Positions 9,177 to 19,388 of a DNA stretch of 64,000 nt are shown here, piece by piece. The DNA is from Peteryoungia aggregata LMG 23059 (lineage in GTDB: Bacteria; Pseudomonadota; Alphaproteobacteria; Rhizobiales; Rhizobiaceae). The stretch lies in assembly GCF_030814435.1 (NCBI RefSeq), contig NZ_JAUSUW010000007.1, positions 216,328 through 280,327 of the forward strand, given 5' to 3'. Position numbers and translations under genes: made by a program. The notes under the pieces were generated by a model. That model was not told where the DNA came from. It did no database searches and saw only the letters and a program-made list of their open reading frames with translations. Position 1 is the stretch's first letter; each line of letters opens with the position of its first letter.

Positions 9177-10661
9177 ATGGCCGGCGGCCTCAAGCTTTAC
9201 AACACGCTCACACGCGACAAGGTCGATTTCGAACCGATCGACCCCGACAACGTGCGCCTGTATGTCTGCGGCCCGACCGTCTATGACTTCGCCCATATCG
9301 GCAATGCGCGGCCCGTGATCGTCTTCGACGTGCTCTACCGGCTGCTCCGGCATGTTTACGGTGCGGACAAGGTCACCTATGTCCGCAACATCACCGACGT
9401 GGACGACAAGATCAACGCCCGCGCGCTGCGCGATTTCGGCGGGCAGATCGCCGATGGTTCGATGAGCCTCAACGAGGCCATCCGCGCCGTGACCGGGCCG
9501 ACCGAGAGCCAGTTCCATGCGGATGCGGCATCGCTCGGCTGCCTCAAGCCGACCCACGAGCCGCGCGCGACCGACAATATTGCGCAGATGATCACGATCA
9601 TCCAGCGGCTGCTCGATATGGGCCATGCCTATGTCGCAACCGGCTCTGAAGGGCACGAGGTGCTGTTTTCGACCGCCTCCATGGCCGATTACGGCATGCT
9701 GTCGAAGCGCAAGCTGGAAGACCAGCAGGCGGGCGCCCGCGTCGCTGTCGAAAGCCACAAGATGAACCCGGCCGATTTCGTGCTGTGGAAGCAGTCGGCC
9801 GATACCGAACCCGGCTGGCCGGCGCATTTCAGCTTCGAAGGCAAGGCACACCCAATCTATGGCCGTCCCGGCTGGCATATCGAATGCTCGGCCATGTCCG
9901 ACCGCTATCTCTGGGAAGAAATCAAGGACCGGCTGTCGCCCAAGGCGAAAGCCAAGCCGCACCAGTTCGACATCCATGGCGGTGGCCTCGACCTGATCTT
10001 CCCGCACCACGAAAACGAGATCGCCCAGTCCTGCTGCGCCTTCGACAACGACCTGATGGCATCAGTCTGGATGCATAACGGCTTCCTGCAGGTCGAAGGC
10101 CGCAAGATGTCGAAGTCGGAGGGCAATTTCGTCACGATCAACGAGTTGTTGGCGACAGAGACATTCGGCGGGCGGAAATGGCCGGGCGAAGTGCTGCGGC
10201 TTGCCATGCTGATGACGCATTACCGCGAGCCGATTGATTTTTCGGTGAAACGGCTGGAGGAAGCGGAACGTCTTTTGGCCAAGTGGCCTGCAGGTGATGC
10301 CGGCGAAACGGCACCGGATGCATCCATTCTTGAAGCCCTCTCCGACGACCTGAACACGGTTGCGGCCATCCAGGCGGTTCATGCACTCGCCCAGGCAGCG
10401 AATGCGGATCCGTCAAAGCTGTCGTTGTTCGTCGCCTCGGCTGCCCTTCTCGGTGTGGCTCCGAAGAAGGCAGAAGTCAGCGACGACCTCTCCGCCGCCG
10501 TCCAGGCGCTGGTCGATCTCAGGCTCGAAATGCTGAAGGCGAAAAACTTCGCCGAGGCCGACCGCATCCGCGACGAGCTTGGCGAAAAGGGCATCCAGCT
10601 CAAGGACGGCAAGGACAAGGAGAGTGGAGAACGGGTGACGACCTGGGAGGTCAAGCGGTAG
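9177..10661 (+). CDS. cysS: Cysteine--tRNA ligase
   Basis: Charges tRNA-Cys with cysteine in the cytoplasm. The protein has 494 residues. The zinc-ligand Cys31 and the HIGN version of the class I HIGH motif (residues 40-43) lie near the N-terminus, and KMSKS occurs near residue 310. The C-terminal helical anticodon-binding domain ends in a short basic tail. A small hairpin occurs in the 30 bases before the start. A palindromic repeat element begins about 25 bases after the stop. Confidence 0.97.
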   Translation: MAGGLKLYNTLTRDKVDFEPIDPDNVRLYVCGPTVYDFAHIGNARPVIVFDVLYRLLRHVYGADKVTYVRNITDVDDKINARALRDFGGQIADGSMSLNEAIRAVTGPTESQFHADAASLGCLKPTHEPRATDNIAQMITIIQRLLDMGHAYVATGSEGHEVLFSTASMADYGMLSKRKLEDQQAGARVAVESHKMNPADFVLWKQSADTEPGWPAHFSFEGKAHPIYGRPGWHIECSAMSDRYLWEEIKDRLSPKAKAKPHQFDIHGGGLDLIFPHHENEIAQSCCAFDNDLMASVWMHNGFLQVEGRKMSKSEGNFVTINELLATETFGGRKWPGEVLRLAMLMTHYREPIDFSVKRLEEAERLLAKWPAGDAGETAPDASILEALSDDLNTVAAIQAVHALAQAANADPSKLSLFVASAALLGVAPKKAEVSDDLSAAVQALVDLRLEMLKAKNFAEADRIRDELGEKGIQLKDGKDKESGERVTTWEVKR

Positions 10662-10684
10662 GATGGTTTCGGCTGCGGTGCGGT

Positions 10685-10890
10685 TTACCCCCCTCTGTCA
10701 CTTCGTGACATCTCCCTCACAAGGGGGGAGAGTGGGGACGCATGCGCCGCGGCACACGACCAGAGCCACACAGCTGCGCGAACACAGATCTTGCTCGATC
10801 CTCCTGCGGCTTACCGCTGGTTCCGAGGTCGGCGGGGTCCCGCTCTCCCCCCCAGTGGGGGAGATGTCCGGCAGGACAGAGGGGGGTAAC
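10685..10890. repeat. Palindrome-ended dispersed repeat, copy 1
   Basis: About 205 bp, non-coding. The left end (TACCCCCCTCTGTC then GACATCTCCC and AAGGGGGGAGAG) is mirrored as an inverted repeat at the right end (CTCTCCCCCC, GGGGGAGATGTCC, GACAGAGGGGGGTA). The core between the ends is unlike that of the other two copies at 13.5 kb and 53.9 kb. It lies between cysS and the GFA operon and carries no ORF with a ribosome site. The structure is MITE-like, but no transposase family is evident. Confidence 0.75.
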
Positions 10891-10919
10891 CGCACCCACC
10901 ATCCGAGGAGGCCATCCCC

Positions 10920-11402
10920 ATGACCTCCGCCCTTACCCTGTCCGGCGGCTGCCAGTGTGGCGCAGTACGCTTTCGGATGCACGGCCAACCAAAAGACGTT
11001 TCCGTCTGTCATTGCCGCATGTGCCAGAAGGCCTTCGGGGCCTATTATGCGCCGCTTGTTGCCGTCGGCGATGCTGAGGTCAGCTGGACCAGGGGGCAGC
11101 CAAAGCATTTCGCCTCGTCGAACTTCGTGAAACGCGGCTTTTGCGGCGATTGCGGCACGCCGCTGACCTATGAGGCACCCGACGGGCTATCGCTGGCGGC
11201 AGGTGCCTTCGATGATCCGTCGCAGCTGCCGCCGACGGTGCAGTTCGGGGTCGAGTGCAAGCTCGCCTTCGTCGACGCCATCCCTGCCCTGCCGGAATGC
11301 GCGACGCTGGATGATCTCGAGGATGCGCCCTTCCTCACCGACGTCGTGTCCTACCAGCATCCGGACCGGGACACGGATCAATGGCCGGAGGCGAAGTCGT
11401 GA
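10920..11402 (+). CDS. GFA-fold (glutathione-dependent formaldehyde-activating/CENP-V-type) protein 1
   Basis: A 160-residue zinc protein. The N-terminal LSGGCQCGAVRF, then CHCRMCQKAFG, and the later FCGDCGTPLTY provide the cysteine sets that bind zinc in the GFA/CENP-V fold. Members include Gfa, which accelerates S-hydroxymethyl-glutathione formation, but most have no proven activity. A good AGGAGG site precedes the ATG. It is the first of three tandem paralogues, and its stop overlaps the GTG of a tiny membrane protein gene. Confidence 0.88.
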   Translation: MTSALTLSGGCQCGAVRFRMHGQPKDVSVCHCRMCQKAFGAYYAPLVAVGDAEVSWTRGQPKHFASSNFVKRGFCGDCGTPLTYEAPDGLSLAAGAFDDPSQLPPTVQFGVECKLAFVDAIPALPECATLDDLEDAPFLTDVVSYQHPDRDTDQWPEAKS

Positions 11403-11518
11403 CGCAGCCGAACCCGAATATGAAGATGCCGAAATGGCTGCTTTACGGGCTGATCGCCAAGGGCGTTCTGGTCGCAGCAGTGATCATCGGCGTCACGGTC
11501 TACATGACGATGCAATGA
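11399..11518 (+). CDS. 39-residue single-pass membrane protein
   Basis: A short gene starting with GTG that overlaps the preceding stop in a GTGA arrangement. The product begins MTQPNPNMKMPKWLLYG, then has one hydrophobic helix (LLYGLIAKGVLVAAVIIGVT), and ends VYMTMQ. Its position inside an operon of three GFA-fold genes, with coupled translation, argues that it is real. It could anchor or regulate one of its neighbours at the membrane, but that is a guess. I know of no named family. Confidence 0.65.
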   Translation: MTQPNPNMKMPKWLLYGLIAKGVLVAAVIIGVTVYMTMQ

Positions 11519-11528
11519 GGACGTCGAG

Positions 11529-11992
11529 ATGAGTGAAATCGAAAGCGGTGGCTGCCAGTGCGGTGCTGTCAGGTTCCAGGCGTCGAAGCTGGGGCGGCCG
11601 TCGATCTGCCATTGCCGCATGTGCCAGAAGCAGTTCGGCTCCTTCTTCGGCGCCTTCGTCACCGCAGACCAGGCGCATCTGACCTGGACGCGCGGGCAGC
11701 CGATGCTCTATCGCTCCTCGGCCAAGGTGAAGCGCGGCTTCTGCGCCAAATGCGGGACGCCACTCTCCTATCACCATCCTGATGGTGTGGAACTTGCCAT
11801 CGGCGCCTTCGACCATCCGGAACGCTTCGAGCCGCAGGTTCAGGTGAACCATCACCAACGGCTGCCCTGGATCGATCATCTCTTCGAGAAGCCCGCCTTT
11901 ACCAGCCCCGCGATGGAGGAGTTCTTCGCCTCGGTCGAGAGCTTCCAACACCCGGACCACGACACGGCCCAGTGGCCGCCGGAGGATGAACA

Positions 11993-11996
<4 letters not shown>
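11529..11996 (+). CDS. GFA-fold protein 2
   Basis: Second of three tandem GFA-fold paralogues, 155 residues. It carries the same zinc motifs: SGGCQCGAVRF near the start, CHCRMCQKQFG, and FCAKCGTPLSY. It ends FQHPDHDTAQWPPEDEQ, a tail shared with the neighbours. The stop overlaps the start of copy 3 by four bases (ATGA), so the two are translationally coupled. It is most similar to copy 1, suggesting local duplication. The substrate is unknown. Confidence 0.88.
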
Positions 11997-13442
<1,446 letters not shown>

Positions 13443-13461
13443 ATCATGGTCGCGCTCGCAG

Positions 13462-13757
13462 TTTCCCCCCTCTGGATCCTGAGCCTGTCGAAGGGCGGCC
13501 ATCTCCCCCTCAAGGGGGGAGATCGGATTGTGGAAGCGGCGCGGCTTCACCCTCCCCTTGAGGGGGAGGGTCGGAGCGAAGCTCCGGGGTGGGGTGACCG
13601 TGGGGAGCTCATTCCTGGTCTGACGCGTCGAACTCGCGGGGCGGGTCACCCCCACCCGCCGCTCCGCGGCGACCTCCCCCCTCAAGGGGGAGGTGGAGAC
13701 GGCCACCACTCTCCCCCCTTGTGGGGGAGATGTCACGCAGTGACAGAGGGGGGTAAT
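13462..13757. repeat. Palindrome-ended composite repeat, copy 2
   Basis: About 295 bp between pip and cimA, with outer inverted ends (TTTCCCCCCTCTG on the left, CAGAGGGGGGTAA on the right). Nested inside (about 13548-13694) is a second inverted-repeat module. It begins CACCCTCCCCTTGAGGGGGAGGG followed by GAGCGAAGCTC, and ends with CCTCCCCCCTCAAGGGGGAGG. The same inner module occurs at 53.9 kb in the opposite orientation. The stretch has no credible gene. It reaches to within 36 bases of the cimA start. Confidence 0.75.
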
Positions 13758-13792
13758 TCCCCAGCAGCGAAAGTTTTCGTAAGGATTGCAGC

Positions 13793-15409
13793 ATGACACG
13801 CGAAAAGATCACCCTGTTCGATACGACGCTCCGCGATGGCCAGCAGACGCCGGGGATTGATTTTTCCGTCGAGGACAAGATCGCGATCGCGACCATGCTG
13901 GACGAGTTCGGCTTGGACTTCATCGAGGGCGGCTATCCGGGTGCAAACCCGACGGACACGACGTTCTTTTCCAGGAAGCGCACGCAAAAGGCCGGCTTCG
14001 TCGCATTCGGCATGACCAAGCGTGCCGGCATCTCCGCCTCCAATGATCCGGGTCTCAGCCAGCTCATCCAGTCGAAGGCGGATGCCGTCTGTCTGGTGGC
14101 GAAGAGCTGGGACTATCATGTGAAGGTTGCGCTCGGCTGCACCAACGAGGAAAACCTCGAGAGCATCCGCGACAGCGTCAAGGCCGTGGTCGAAGCGGGC
14201 AAGCTTTCCATGGTCGACTGTGAACACTTCTTCGATGGCTACAAGGCCAATCCGGACTATGCCATCGCCTGCGCCAAAGAGGCCTATCAGGCTGGCGCCC
14301 GCTGGGTGGTGCTTTGCGACACCAATGGCGGCACGCAGCCGCCGGAAATCCGCGACATCGTCTCAGCCGTGATTGCCTCCGGCATCCCCGGTGCCTCGCT
14401 CGGCATCCACGCGCATAACGACACCGGCCAGGCGGTCGCCAATTCGCTGGCTGCGGTCGAAGCCGGCGTGCGGCAGATCCAGGGCACGCTGAACGGCATC
14501 GGCGAACGCTGCGGCAATGCCGATCTCGTCACCATCATCCCGACGCTCTGTCTGAAGGAGACGTATTCCTCGCGCTTCGAGACCGCGATCGACCGGGAGA
14601 AGCTGGTTGGCCTTACCCGCCTGTCGCGCGCCTTCGACGAGCTGCTCAACCGCTCACCCAATCACCAGAGCCCTTATGTTGGCGGCTCGGCCTTTGCCAC
14701 CAAGGCCGGCATCCATGCCTCGGCGCTGCTCAAGGACCCGAAGACCTACGAGCATGTCGAGCCGGAAAGCGTTGGCAATTTCCGCAAGGTCATGGTGTCG
14801 GACCAGGGCGGCAAGGCAAACTTCCTCAACGAGTTGAAGCGTCGCGGCATCACGGTTGCCAAGGACGATCCGAAGCTCGACACGCTGATCTCGGTCGTCA
14901 AGGAGCGCGAGGCCTCGGGTTATGCCTATGAGGGCGCGGATGCCAGCTTCGAGCTTCTGGCGCTGAAGACGCTCGGCACAGTGCCGGATTTCTTCGCCGT
15001 CGAGAGTTTCCGCGTGATGGTCGAGCGCCGCTTCGACAGCCATGGCCGGCTGAAGACCGTGTCGGAGGCCGTGGTCCGGGTCATCGTCGATGGCGAGACG
15101 GTCATGTCGGTTGCGGAAGGCGATGGTCCCGTCAATGCGCTCGACATCGCGCTGCGCAAGGATCTCGGCAAGTATCAGTCCGAAATCCTCGACCTGGAAC
15201 TGGCAGACTACAAGGTGCGTATCCTCAACGGCGGCACAGAAGCCGTGACCCGCGTCTTGATCGAATCCACCGATGCGACCGGTGCCCGCTGGTGGACGGT
15301 CGGCGTTTCGGAAAACATCATCGACGCCTCCTTCCAGGCCCTGATGGACAGTATCGTCTACAAGCTGATGAAAAACCGGGAACTGGCGGGGCAGATCGCC
15401 GCGGAGTAG
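13793..15409 (+). CDS. cimA: Citramalate synthase
   Basis: Condenses pyruvate with acetyl-CoA to (R)-citramalate, an entry to isoleucine synthesis that bypasses threonine. The protein has 538 residues. The N-terminal HMGL-like barrel begins with DTTLRDGQQTPG, with the metal-binding HAHNDTGQA near residue 208. The C-terminal third is a LeuA-type regulatory dimer domain. Length and N-terminus fit the CimA family better than 2-isopropylmalate synthase (LeuA). A composite repeat occupies most of the space upstream, so its promoter may lie in or beside the repeat. A modest AAGGA ribosome site precedes the ATG. Confidence 0.9.
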   Translation: MTREKITLFDTTLRDGQQTPGIDFSVEDKIAIATMLDEFGLDFIEGGYPGANPTDTTFFSRKRTQKAGFVAFGMTKRAGISASNDPGLSQLIQSKADAVCLVAKSWDYHVKVALGCTNEENLESIRDSVKAVVEAGKLSMVDCEHFFDGYKANPDYAIACAKEAYQAGARWVVLCDTNGGTQPPEIRDIVSAVIASGIPGASLGIHAHNDTGQAVANSLAAVEAGVRQIQGTLNGIGERCGNADLVTIIPTLCLKETYSSRFETAIDREKLVGLTRLSRAFDELLNRSPNHQSPYVGGSAFATKAGIHASALLKDPKTYEHVEPESVGNFRKVMVSDQGGKANFLNELKRRGITVAKDDPKLDTLISVVKEREASGYAYEGADASFELLALKTLGTVPDFFAVESFRVMVERRFDSHGRLKTVSEAVVRVIVDGETVMSVAEGDGPVNALDIALRKDLGKYQSEILDLELADYKVRILNGGTEAVTRVLIESTDATGARWWTVGVSENIIDASFQALMDSIVYKLMKNRELAGQIAAE

Positions 15410-15525
15410 ATCGATCGCACACCATTGATCGGCCGGCGTGAACGATCCTTCACGCAAATGAATTGGCGCCGGCAACCCTGCAGGCGTACTTCCGTTTCCA
15501 AGCATAACAAAAGTCAGGAAACACC

Positions 15526-16422
15526 ATGGCCGACGTCTCCGCACCCGCCGAGAACAGGGACAGCCTGAACGGCTTTCTCTTTGCGCTCTCCGCCTATCTC
15601 TTGTGGGGCTTCCTGCCGCTCTACATGAAGGCGCTCGCGCATATCTCGCCGGCGGAAGTGATCGCACATCGCATCCTCTGGTCGATCCCGGTCGCGGGAT
15701 TGCTGCTGATCATCCTGAAGCGCACCGATGACCTGAAGAAAGCAATCCGAAACCCGAAGATGCTCGGCATGGCGGCGGTGACGGCGACGCTGATCAGCGT
15801 CAACTGGGGCATCTATGTCTGGGCGATCGGTGCCGGCCATGCGCTCGACACGGCGCTTGGCTATTTCATCAATCCGCTGTTTTCGATCCTGCTCGGCGCC
15901 GTGATCCTCAAGGAAAAGCTGAAGAAGACGCAAATTGCGGCGCTGTCGTTGGTCGTTCTCGCCGTCGTCATCCTGACCGTCGAAGCGGGCCGCCTGCCGA
16001 TCGTCGCGCTGGCACTCACCTTCTCCTGGGGTTTTTACGCCTTTTTTCGCAAGACGCTGCCGATCGGGCCGAACCAGGGTTTTCTGCTGGAAGTTCTTCT
16101 GCTCTCGCCGATTGCACTCGCCTATCTCGTCTATCTGAATCTGCAGGGTGGCGGCCACTTCATGATGGGCAATGCAACCGATACGTTGATGCTCGCCTCG
16201 GCAGGCCTCGTCACGGCCATCCCGCTGATCCTCTATGCCAACGGCGCCAAGCTGCTCCGGTTGTCTACGATCGGGATCATGCAATACATCGCGCCGTCGA
16301 TGATCTTCATCACCGCCGTCTTCGTCTTCCACGAGCCCTTCAGCACAGCCAAGGCCGTCGCCTTTCCGCTGATCTGGGCGGCGCTGGTGATCTATACGCT
16401 GCCGATGCTTCGGCAGCGCTGA
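15526..16422 (+). CDS. rarD: RarD-type EamA transporter
   Basis: Inner-membrane protein of 298 residues with ten predicted helices. The N-terminal FALSAYLLWGFLPLYMKAL and the HRILWSIPVA motif are characteristic of the RarD branch of the EamA superfamily (named from chloramphenicol sensitivity). The exported substrate is not known. It begins about 115 bases after cimA. It converges with the LOG-family gene, with about 10 bases between stops. Confidence 0.92.
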   Translation: MADVSAPAENRDSLNGFLFALSAYLLWGFLPLYMKALAHISPAEVIAHRILWSIPVAGLLLIILKRTDDLKKAIRNPKMLGMAAVTATLISVNWGIYVWAIGAGHALDTALGYFINPLFSILLGAVILKEKLKKTQIAALSLVVLAVVILTVEAGRLPIVALALTFSWGFYAFFRKTLPIGPNQGFLLEVLLLSPIALAYLVYLNLQGGGHFMMGNATDTLMLASAGLVTAIPLILYANGAKLLRLSTIGIMQYIAPSMIFITAVFVFHEPFSTAKAVAFPLIWAALVIYTLPMLRQR

Positions 16423-16432
16423 TCTCTTCGTC

Positions 16433-17053
16433 TCAAAGCTTTGAAATGGTTGCCGGGTCGCCTTCGGGCGCTCCGGTCTCGGCCCAGCGGCTTTTGATGG
16501 CCGGCACGATATCCTCGATCCGATCGATGACCAGCGGGCGTACGAGGTGGGCCGTGTGGATGAAGCCGGAGGCCGACATGTGGTCGATCAGCTCCAGCAT
16601 CGGCTTCCAGAAGTCATTCACATTGGCAAAGACCATCGGCTTGGCATGACGACCAAGTTGGCCCCAGGTCATGATCTCGACGATCTCTTCCAGGGTCCCG
16701 ATACCGCCGGGCAAGGTCACGAAGGCGTCCGAGCGCTCGAACATCGCGTGTTTGCGCTCGTGCATGTCCTTGGTGATCATCAGCTCGTTCAACTGGCCGA
16801 GCGAATGGCGCGTCGCTTCCATGTCGACGAGGAATTCGGGTATGATGCCGGTGACATGTCCGCCGGCGGAAAGCACGCCCGCGGCCACCGCCCCCATGAC
16901 ACCCTTGGTGCCGCCGCCATACACGAGGCGCAGGTTGTTTTCTGCCAGGGCGCGACCGAAATTTCGGCCAGCTTCCATGAAGGCGGGATCGCGTCCTGGC
17001 TGGGAGCCGCAATAGACGCAGACGGATCGAATCGGGGATTTTTCTTCGCTCAT
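16433..17053 (-). CDS. LOG-family cytokinin riboside 5'-monophosphate phosphoribohydrolase
   Basis: A 206-residue protein of the LOG/TIGR00730 family, which hydrolyses nucleoside monophosphates to base and ribose-5-phosphate; in plants and some bacteria this yields active cytokinins. Motifs are SVCVYCGSQPG at the N-terminus, YGGGTKGVMG, and the signature PGGIGTLEE near residue 117. The start at 17053 (MSEEKSPIR) is preferred over an upstream ATG at 17119 because relatives begin just before SVCVYCGS. The physiological substrate in this organism is unknown. It is convergent with rarD. Confidence 0.88.
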   Translation of the reverse strand: MSEEKSPIRSVCVYCGSQPGRDPAFMEAGRNFGRALAENNLRLVYGGGTKGVMGAVAAGVLSAGGHVTGIIPEFLVDMEATRHSLGQLNELMITKDMHERKHAMFERSDAFVTLPGGIGTLEEIVEIMTWGQLGRHAKPMVFANVNDFWKPMLELIDHMSASGFIHTAHLVRPLVIDRIEDIVPAIKSRWAETGAPEGDPATISKL

Positions 17054-17212
17054 ACTGGGCAAAAAACAGGCTGCGCCTACGAAGGTCAACAAAATTGGCT
17101 GAAAACCTCTGCCGAGCAAGGCGTAATGGCGTCACTGCGCTTGTCGAAACAAACGGTTAAGGCTAGCAATTCCAAGGGATATTGGCGGCTGTTCCGCCGG
17201 GAGACTTGAGAC

Positions 17213-19276
17213 ATGAAGAACCGTGCCCTCTGGGTGGTCCTGCTCGTACTTGCCATCGTCAGCCTGCTGATGGTGTTCGTCATCATGCCGCGCCTCAACG
17301 CACCGACCAGCGATGCGCCGACCGTCAACGCTGCCGCGGATGCGGTGACGTCCGCCGCCGAAACGGCGGCAGCCGACATCGCGGCCACCGCGAGCCAGAA
17401 GATGGATCGCCTCAAGAGCGAAGCCGTCAAGGCGGTCGACGGCATTTCAGCGCTGTTTGCCGACGGCAGGACGCCCGGCATCGAGGCCTATACCGCCGCC
17501 AGGACGCTGGCCCAGGGCGCCATCCAGGCGCTCGCCGCCATTGAGCTGCCTGAAGGACTGGACACGACGCTTGCAGACGGCATCAAGGCCGTGCAGGCCG
17601 ATGCCGCACGCGCACTGGCATTGATCCAGCAGCTGCCGGCCGATCCGGCCAAGGCGGCAACCATGGTTGCGGCGATCAAGGATGCCCTGCTCGGACAGCC
17701 CGTCGCGGCTGCCCCGGTTGCCGACATTACCACCCCGACTGTACCGCGGTTCGATGTCCTGCGTGTCGAGCCGGATGGATCCACCGTCATTGCCGGCAAT
17801 GCCGTTCCCGGCGCCAAGGTCGAAATCCTGAACGGACCGGTGGTCATCTCTTCACAGACCGTGGACCAGACCGGCGACTTCGCCGCCGTGCTCGACCAGC
17901 CACTCGCACCGGGAGACCACTCCCTGCAAATCCGCGCCACGGGTCCGGACGGTAATGTCGTGACGTCGGAAGAGGTCGCAACGATTTCCGTGCCGGATGG
18001 TGGCAAGGGCGAGTTGCTCGCCATGGTGTCAAAACCCGGCGAAGCGAGCCGCATGATCACGCTGCCGGGATCTGACACTGCAGGCACAACCCAAGTCGCG
18101 GCGACCCCGGCTGCCACAGCAGCCTCTGCCGGCGACACTCCGCCGACCCCAGGCGCACTGCCAGAACTCCCAGCGGCCGCGAGCGAACTCACGAGCTCAG
18201 CACCGACCATCCCGGGAAGCACCGACACGGCTGCCGTTCCCGCCAACCCGCCGTCCGCAGACACCCCGGCCGCCCTCCCCGGCGCCACCGAAGTCCAGGT
18301 CACGGCCGTCGAGATCGAAGGGGACCGGATCTTCGTCGCCGGCAAGGCCCCGGCGGGTGCCACCGTACGCGGCTTCGCCAACAAGGCTGCGATTGGCGAG
18401 ACCGTCAGCGACAGCAGCGGCAACTTCGTCATCGAAGGCGAAATGAAGCTCGAGATCGGTAACCACATCATCGAGGTGGAACTGCTCGATTCGACCGGCA
18501 AGATCGTCGTGCGTGCCTCTGTGCCGTTCGAGCGTCCTGCGGGCGAACAGGTCTCCGTGGTCGCGCAGTCGACACTGCCGGCAACGGCCGATACGGCCAG
18601 CCCGGAACAGGTGGAGTTCGAACGGTTGCGCATCGCGCTGACCAAGGCGATGACCATCCTTGAGGGCTTGTTTGCCAATGGTCAGAAGCCGGCACTGGAA
18701 CAGGCTGCGGCCGCCCGCTCGGCAACCGAGATCGGACTGCAGTCGATCGCCGAATTCCGTCCGGGACCGAATGCCAGTGCGGATTTTGCTGGCGCCGTCA
18801 GCGCCCATTCCGCCAAGGCCAAGGAAGCCCTGTCTCTGCTGCAGTCCGTGCCAAAGGGCGATGTGGAGGCACTGGGCGCGACCCTGCCGAAGATACTCGC
18901 GCTGATCCGCGCGCTGCTGGAAGAGCCAACGCCGTCGCTGGCCGCTCAGGCATCTACGACCGCATCAGGTGCAGATGCTGCGGCACCGGCTTCTGCGCCT
19001 GCGGGCACGACAGCGGAACCGAAGACAATCCAGCAGGCTCCGCTCGCACAGAGCGACAGCAGCGTGATCATCCGCCGGGGCGACACGCTCTGGCAGATCT
19101 CTCGCCGCGTCTATGGCCAGGGCGTGCGCTACACCACGATCTATCTGGCCAACGAAAACCAGATCAACAATCCGGACCGGATCGAGCCGGGTCAGATCTT
19201 CACGGTGCCGAGGGAAGCGCTCCCGAATGCCGAGGAAATCCACCGCAAACGCCTGCGTGGCGAGCCGGTGAACTAA
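17213..19276 (+). CDS. LysM-domain envelope protein
   Basis: A 687-residue protein. The N-terminus has one membrane helix (WVVLLVLAIVSLLMVFVIM), so it is probably anchored in the inner membrane facing the periplasm. Two similar helical segments (around 60-160 and 460-570) frame two Ig-like stretches containing GNAVPGAKVEI and GKAPAGATVRG. Long Ala/Pro/Thr-rich linkers join them. The C-terminal 60 residues are a LysM peptidoglycan-binding domain (IIRRGDTLWQISRRVYGQG). This layout is common in rhizobial LysM proteins of unknown role. A good GGAGA site precedes the ATG, and a strong terminator follows. Confidence 0.85.
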   Translation: MKNRALWVVLLVLAIVSLLMVFVIMPRLNAPTSDAPTVNAAADAVTSAAETAAADIAATASQKMDRLKSEAVKAVDGISALFADGRTPGIEAYTAARTLAQGAIQALAAIELPEGLDTTLADGIKAVQADAARALALIQQLPADPAKAATMVAAIKDALLGQPVAAAPVADITTPTVPRFDVLRVEPDGSTVIAGNAVPGAKVEILNGPVVISSQTVDQTGDFAAVLDQPLAPGDHSLQIRATGPDGNVVTSEEVATISVPDGGKGELLAMVSKPGEASRMITLPGSDTAGTTQVAATPAATAASAGDTPPTPGALPELPAAASELTSSAPTIPGSTDTAAVPANPPSADTPAALPGATEVQVTAVEIEGDRIFVAGKAPAGATVRGFANKAAIGETVSDSSGNFVIEGEMKLEIGNHIIEVELLDSTGKIVVRASVPFERPAGEQVSVVAQSTLPATADTASPEQVEFERLRIALTKAMTILEGLFANGQKPALEQAAAARSATEIGLQSIAEFRPGPNASADFAGAVSAHSAKAKEALSLLQSVPKGDVEALGATLPKILALIRALLEEPTPSLAAQASTTASGADAAAPASAPAGTTAEPKTIQQAPLAQSDSSVIIRRGDTLWQISRRVYGQGVRYTTIYLANENQINNPDRIEPGQIFTVPREALPNAEEIHRKRLRGEPVN

Positions 19277-19330
19277 GCTTTCACAGATCCGTTGTTGTAT
19301 TCGCGCCAGCGGAATCCTAATTGAATGACG

Positions 19331-19360
19331 GCGGCGGTCCCCATGGGATCGCCGCTTTTT
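19331..19360 (+). terminator. Rho-independent terminator after the LysM gene
   Basis: An 11-bp stem containing one G-T wobble (GCGGCGGTCCC pairing with GGGATCGCCGC), a 3-base loop CAT, then TTTTT. It lies between the LysM gene stop and the ABC transporter start, 28 bases before the latter, so it separates the two transcription units. Confidence 0.85.
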
Positions 19361-19388
19361 GATCTGCAGGCAATCGAGAGGGTCGGGG

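Noticed and set aside
13443..13796. Small frames inside the composite repeat before cimA
   Set aside because: They translate palindromic G/C runs, giving Pro/Arg/Gly-rich sequence with no ribosome site.
17488..18678. A 396-codon minus-strand frame inside the LysM gene
   Set aside because: Low-complexity Ser/Ala/Val-rich antisense of an Ala/Pro-rich linker; no start signal or domain.
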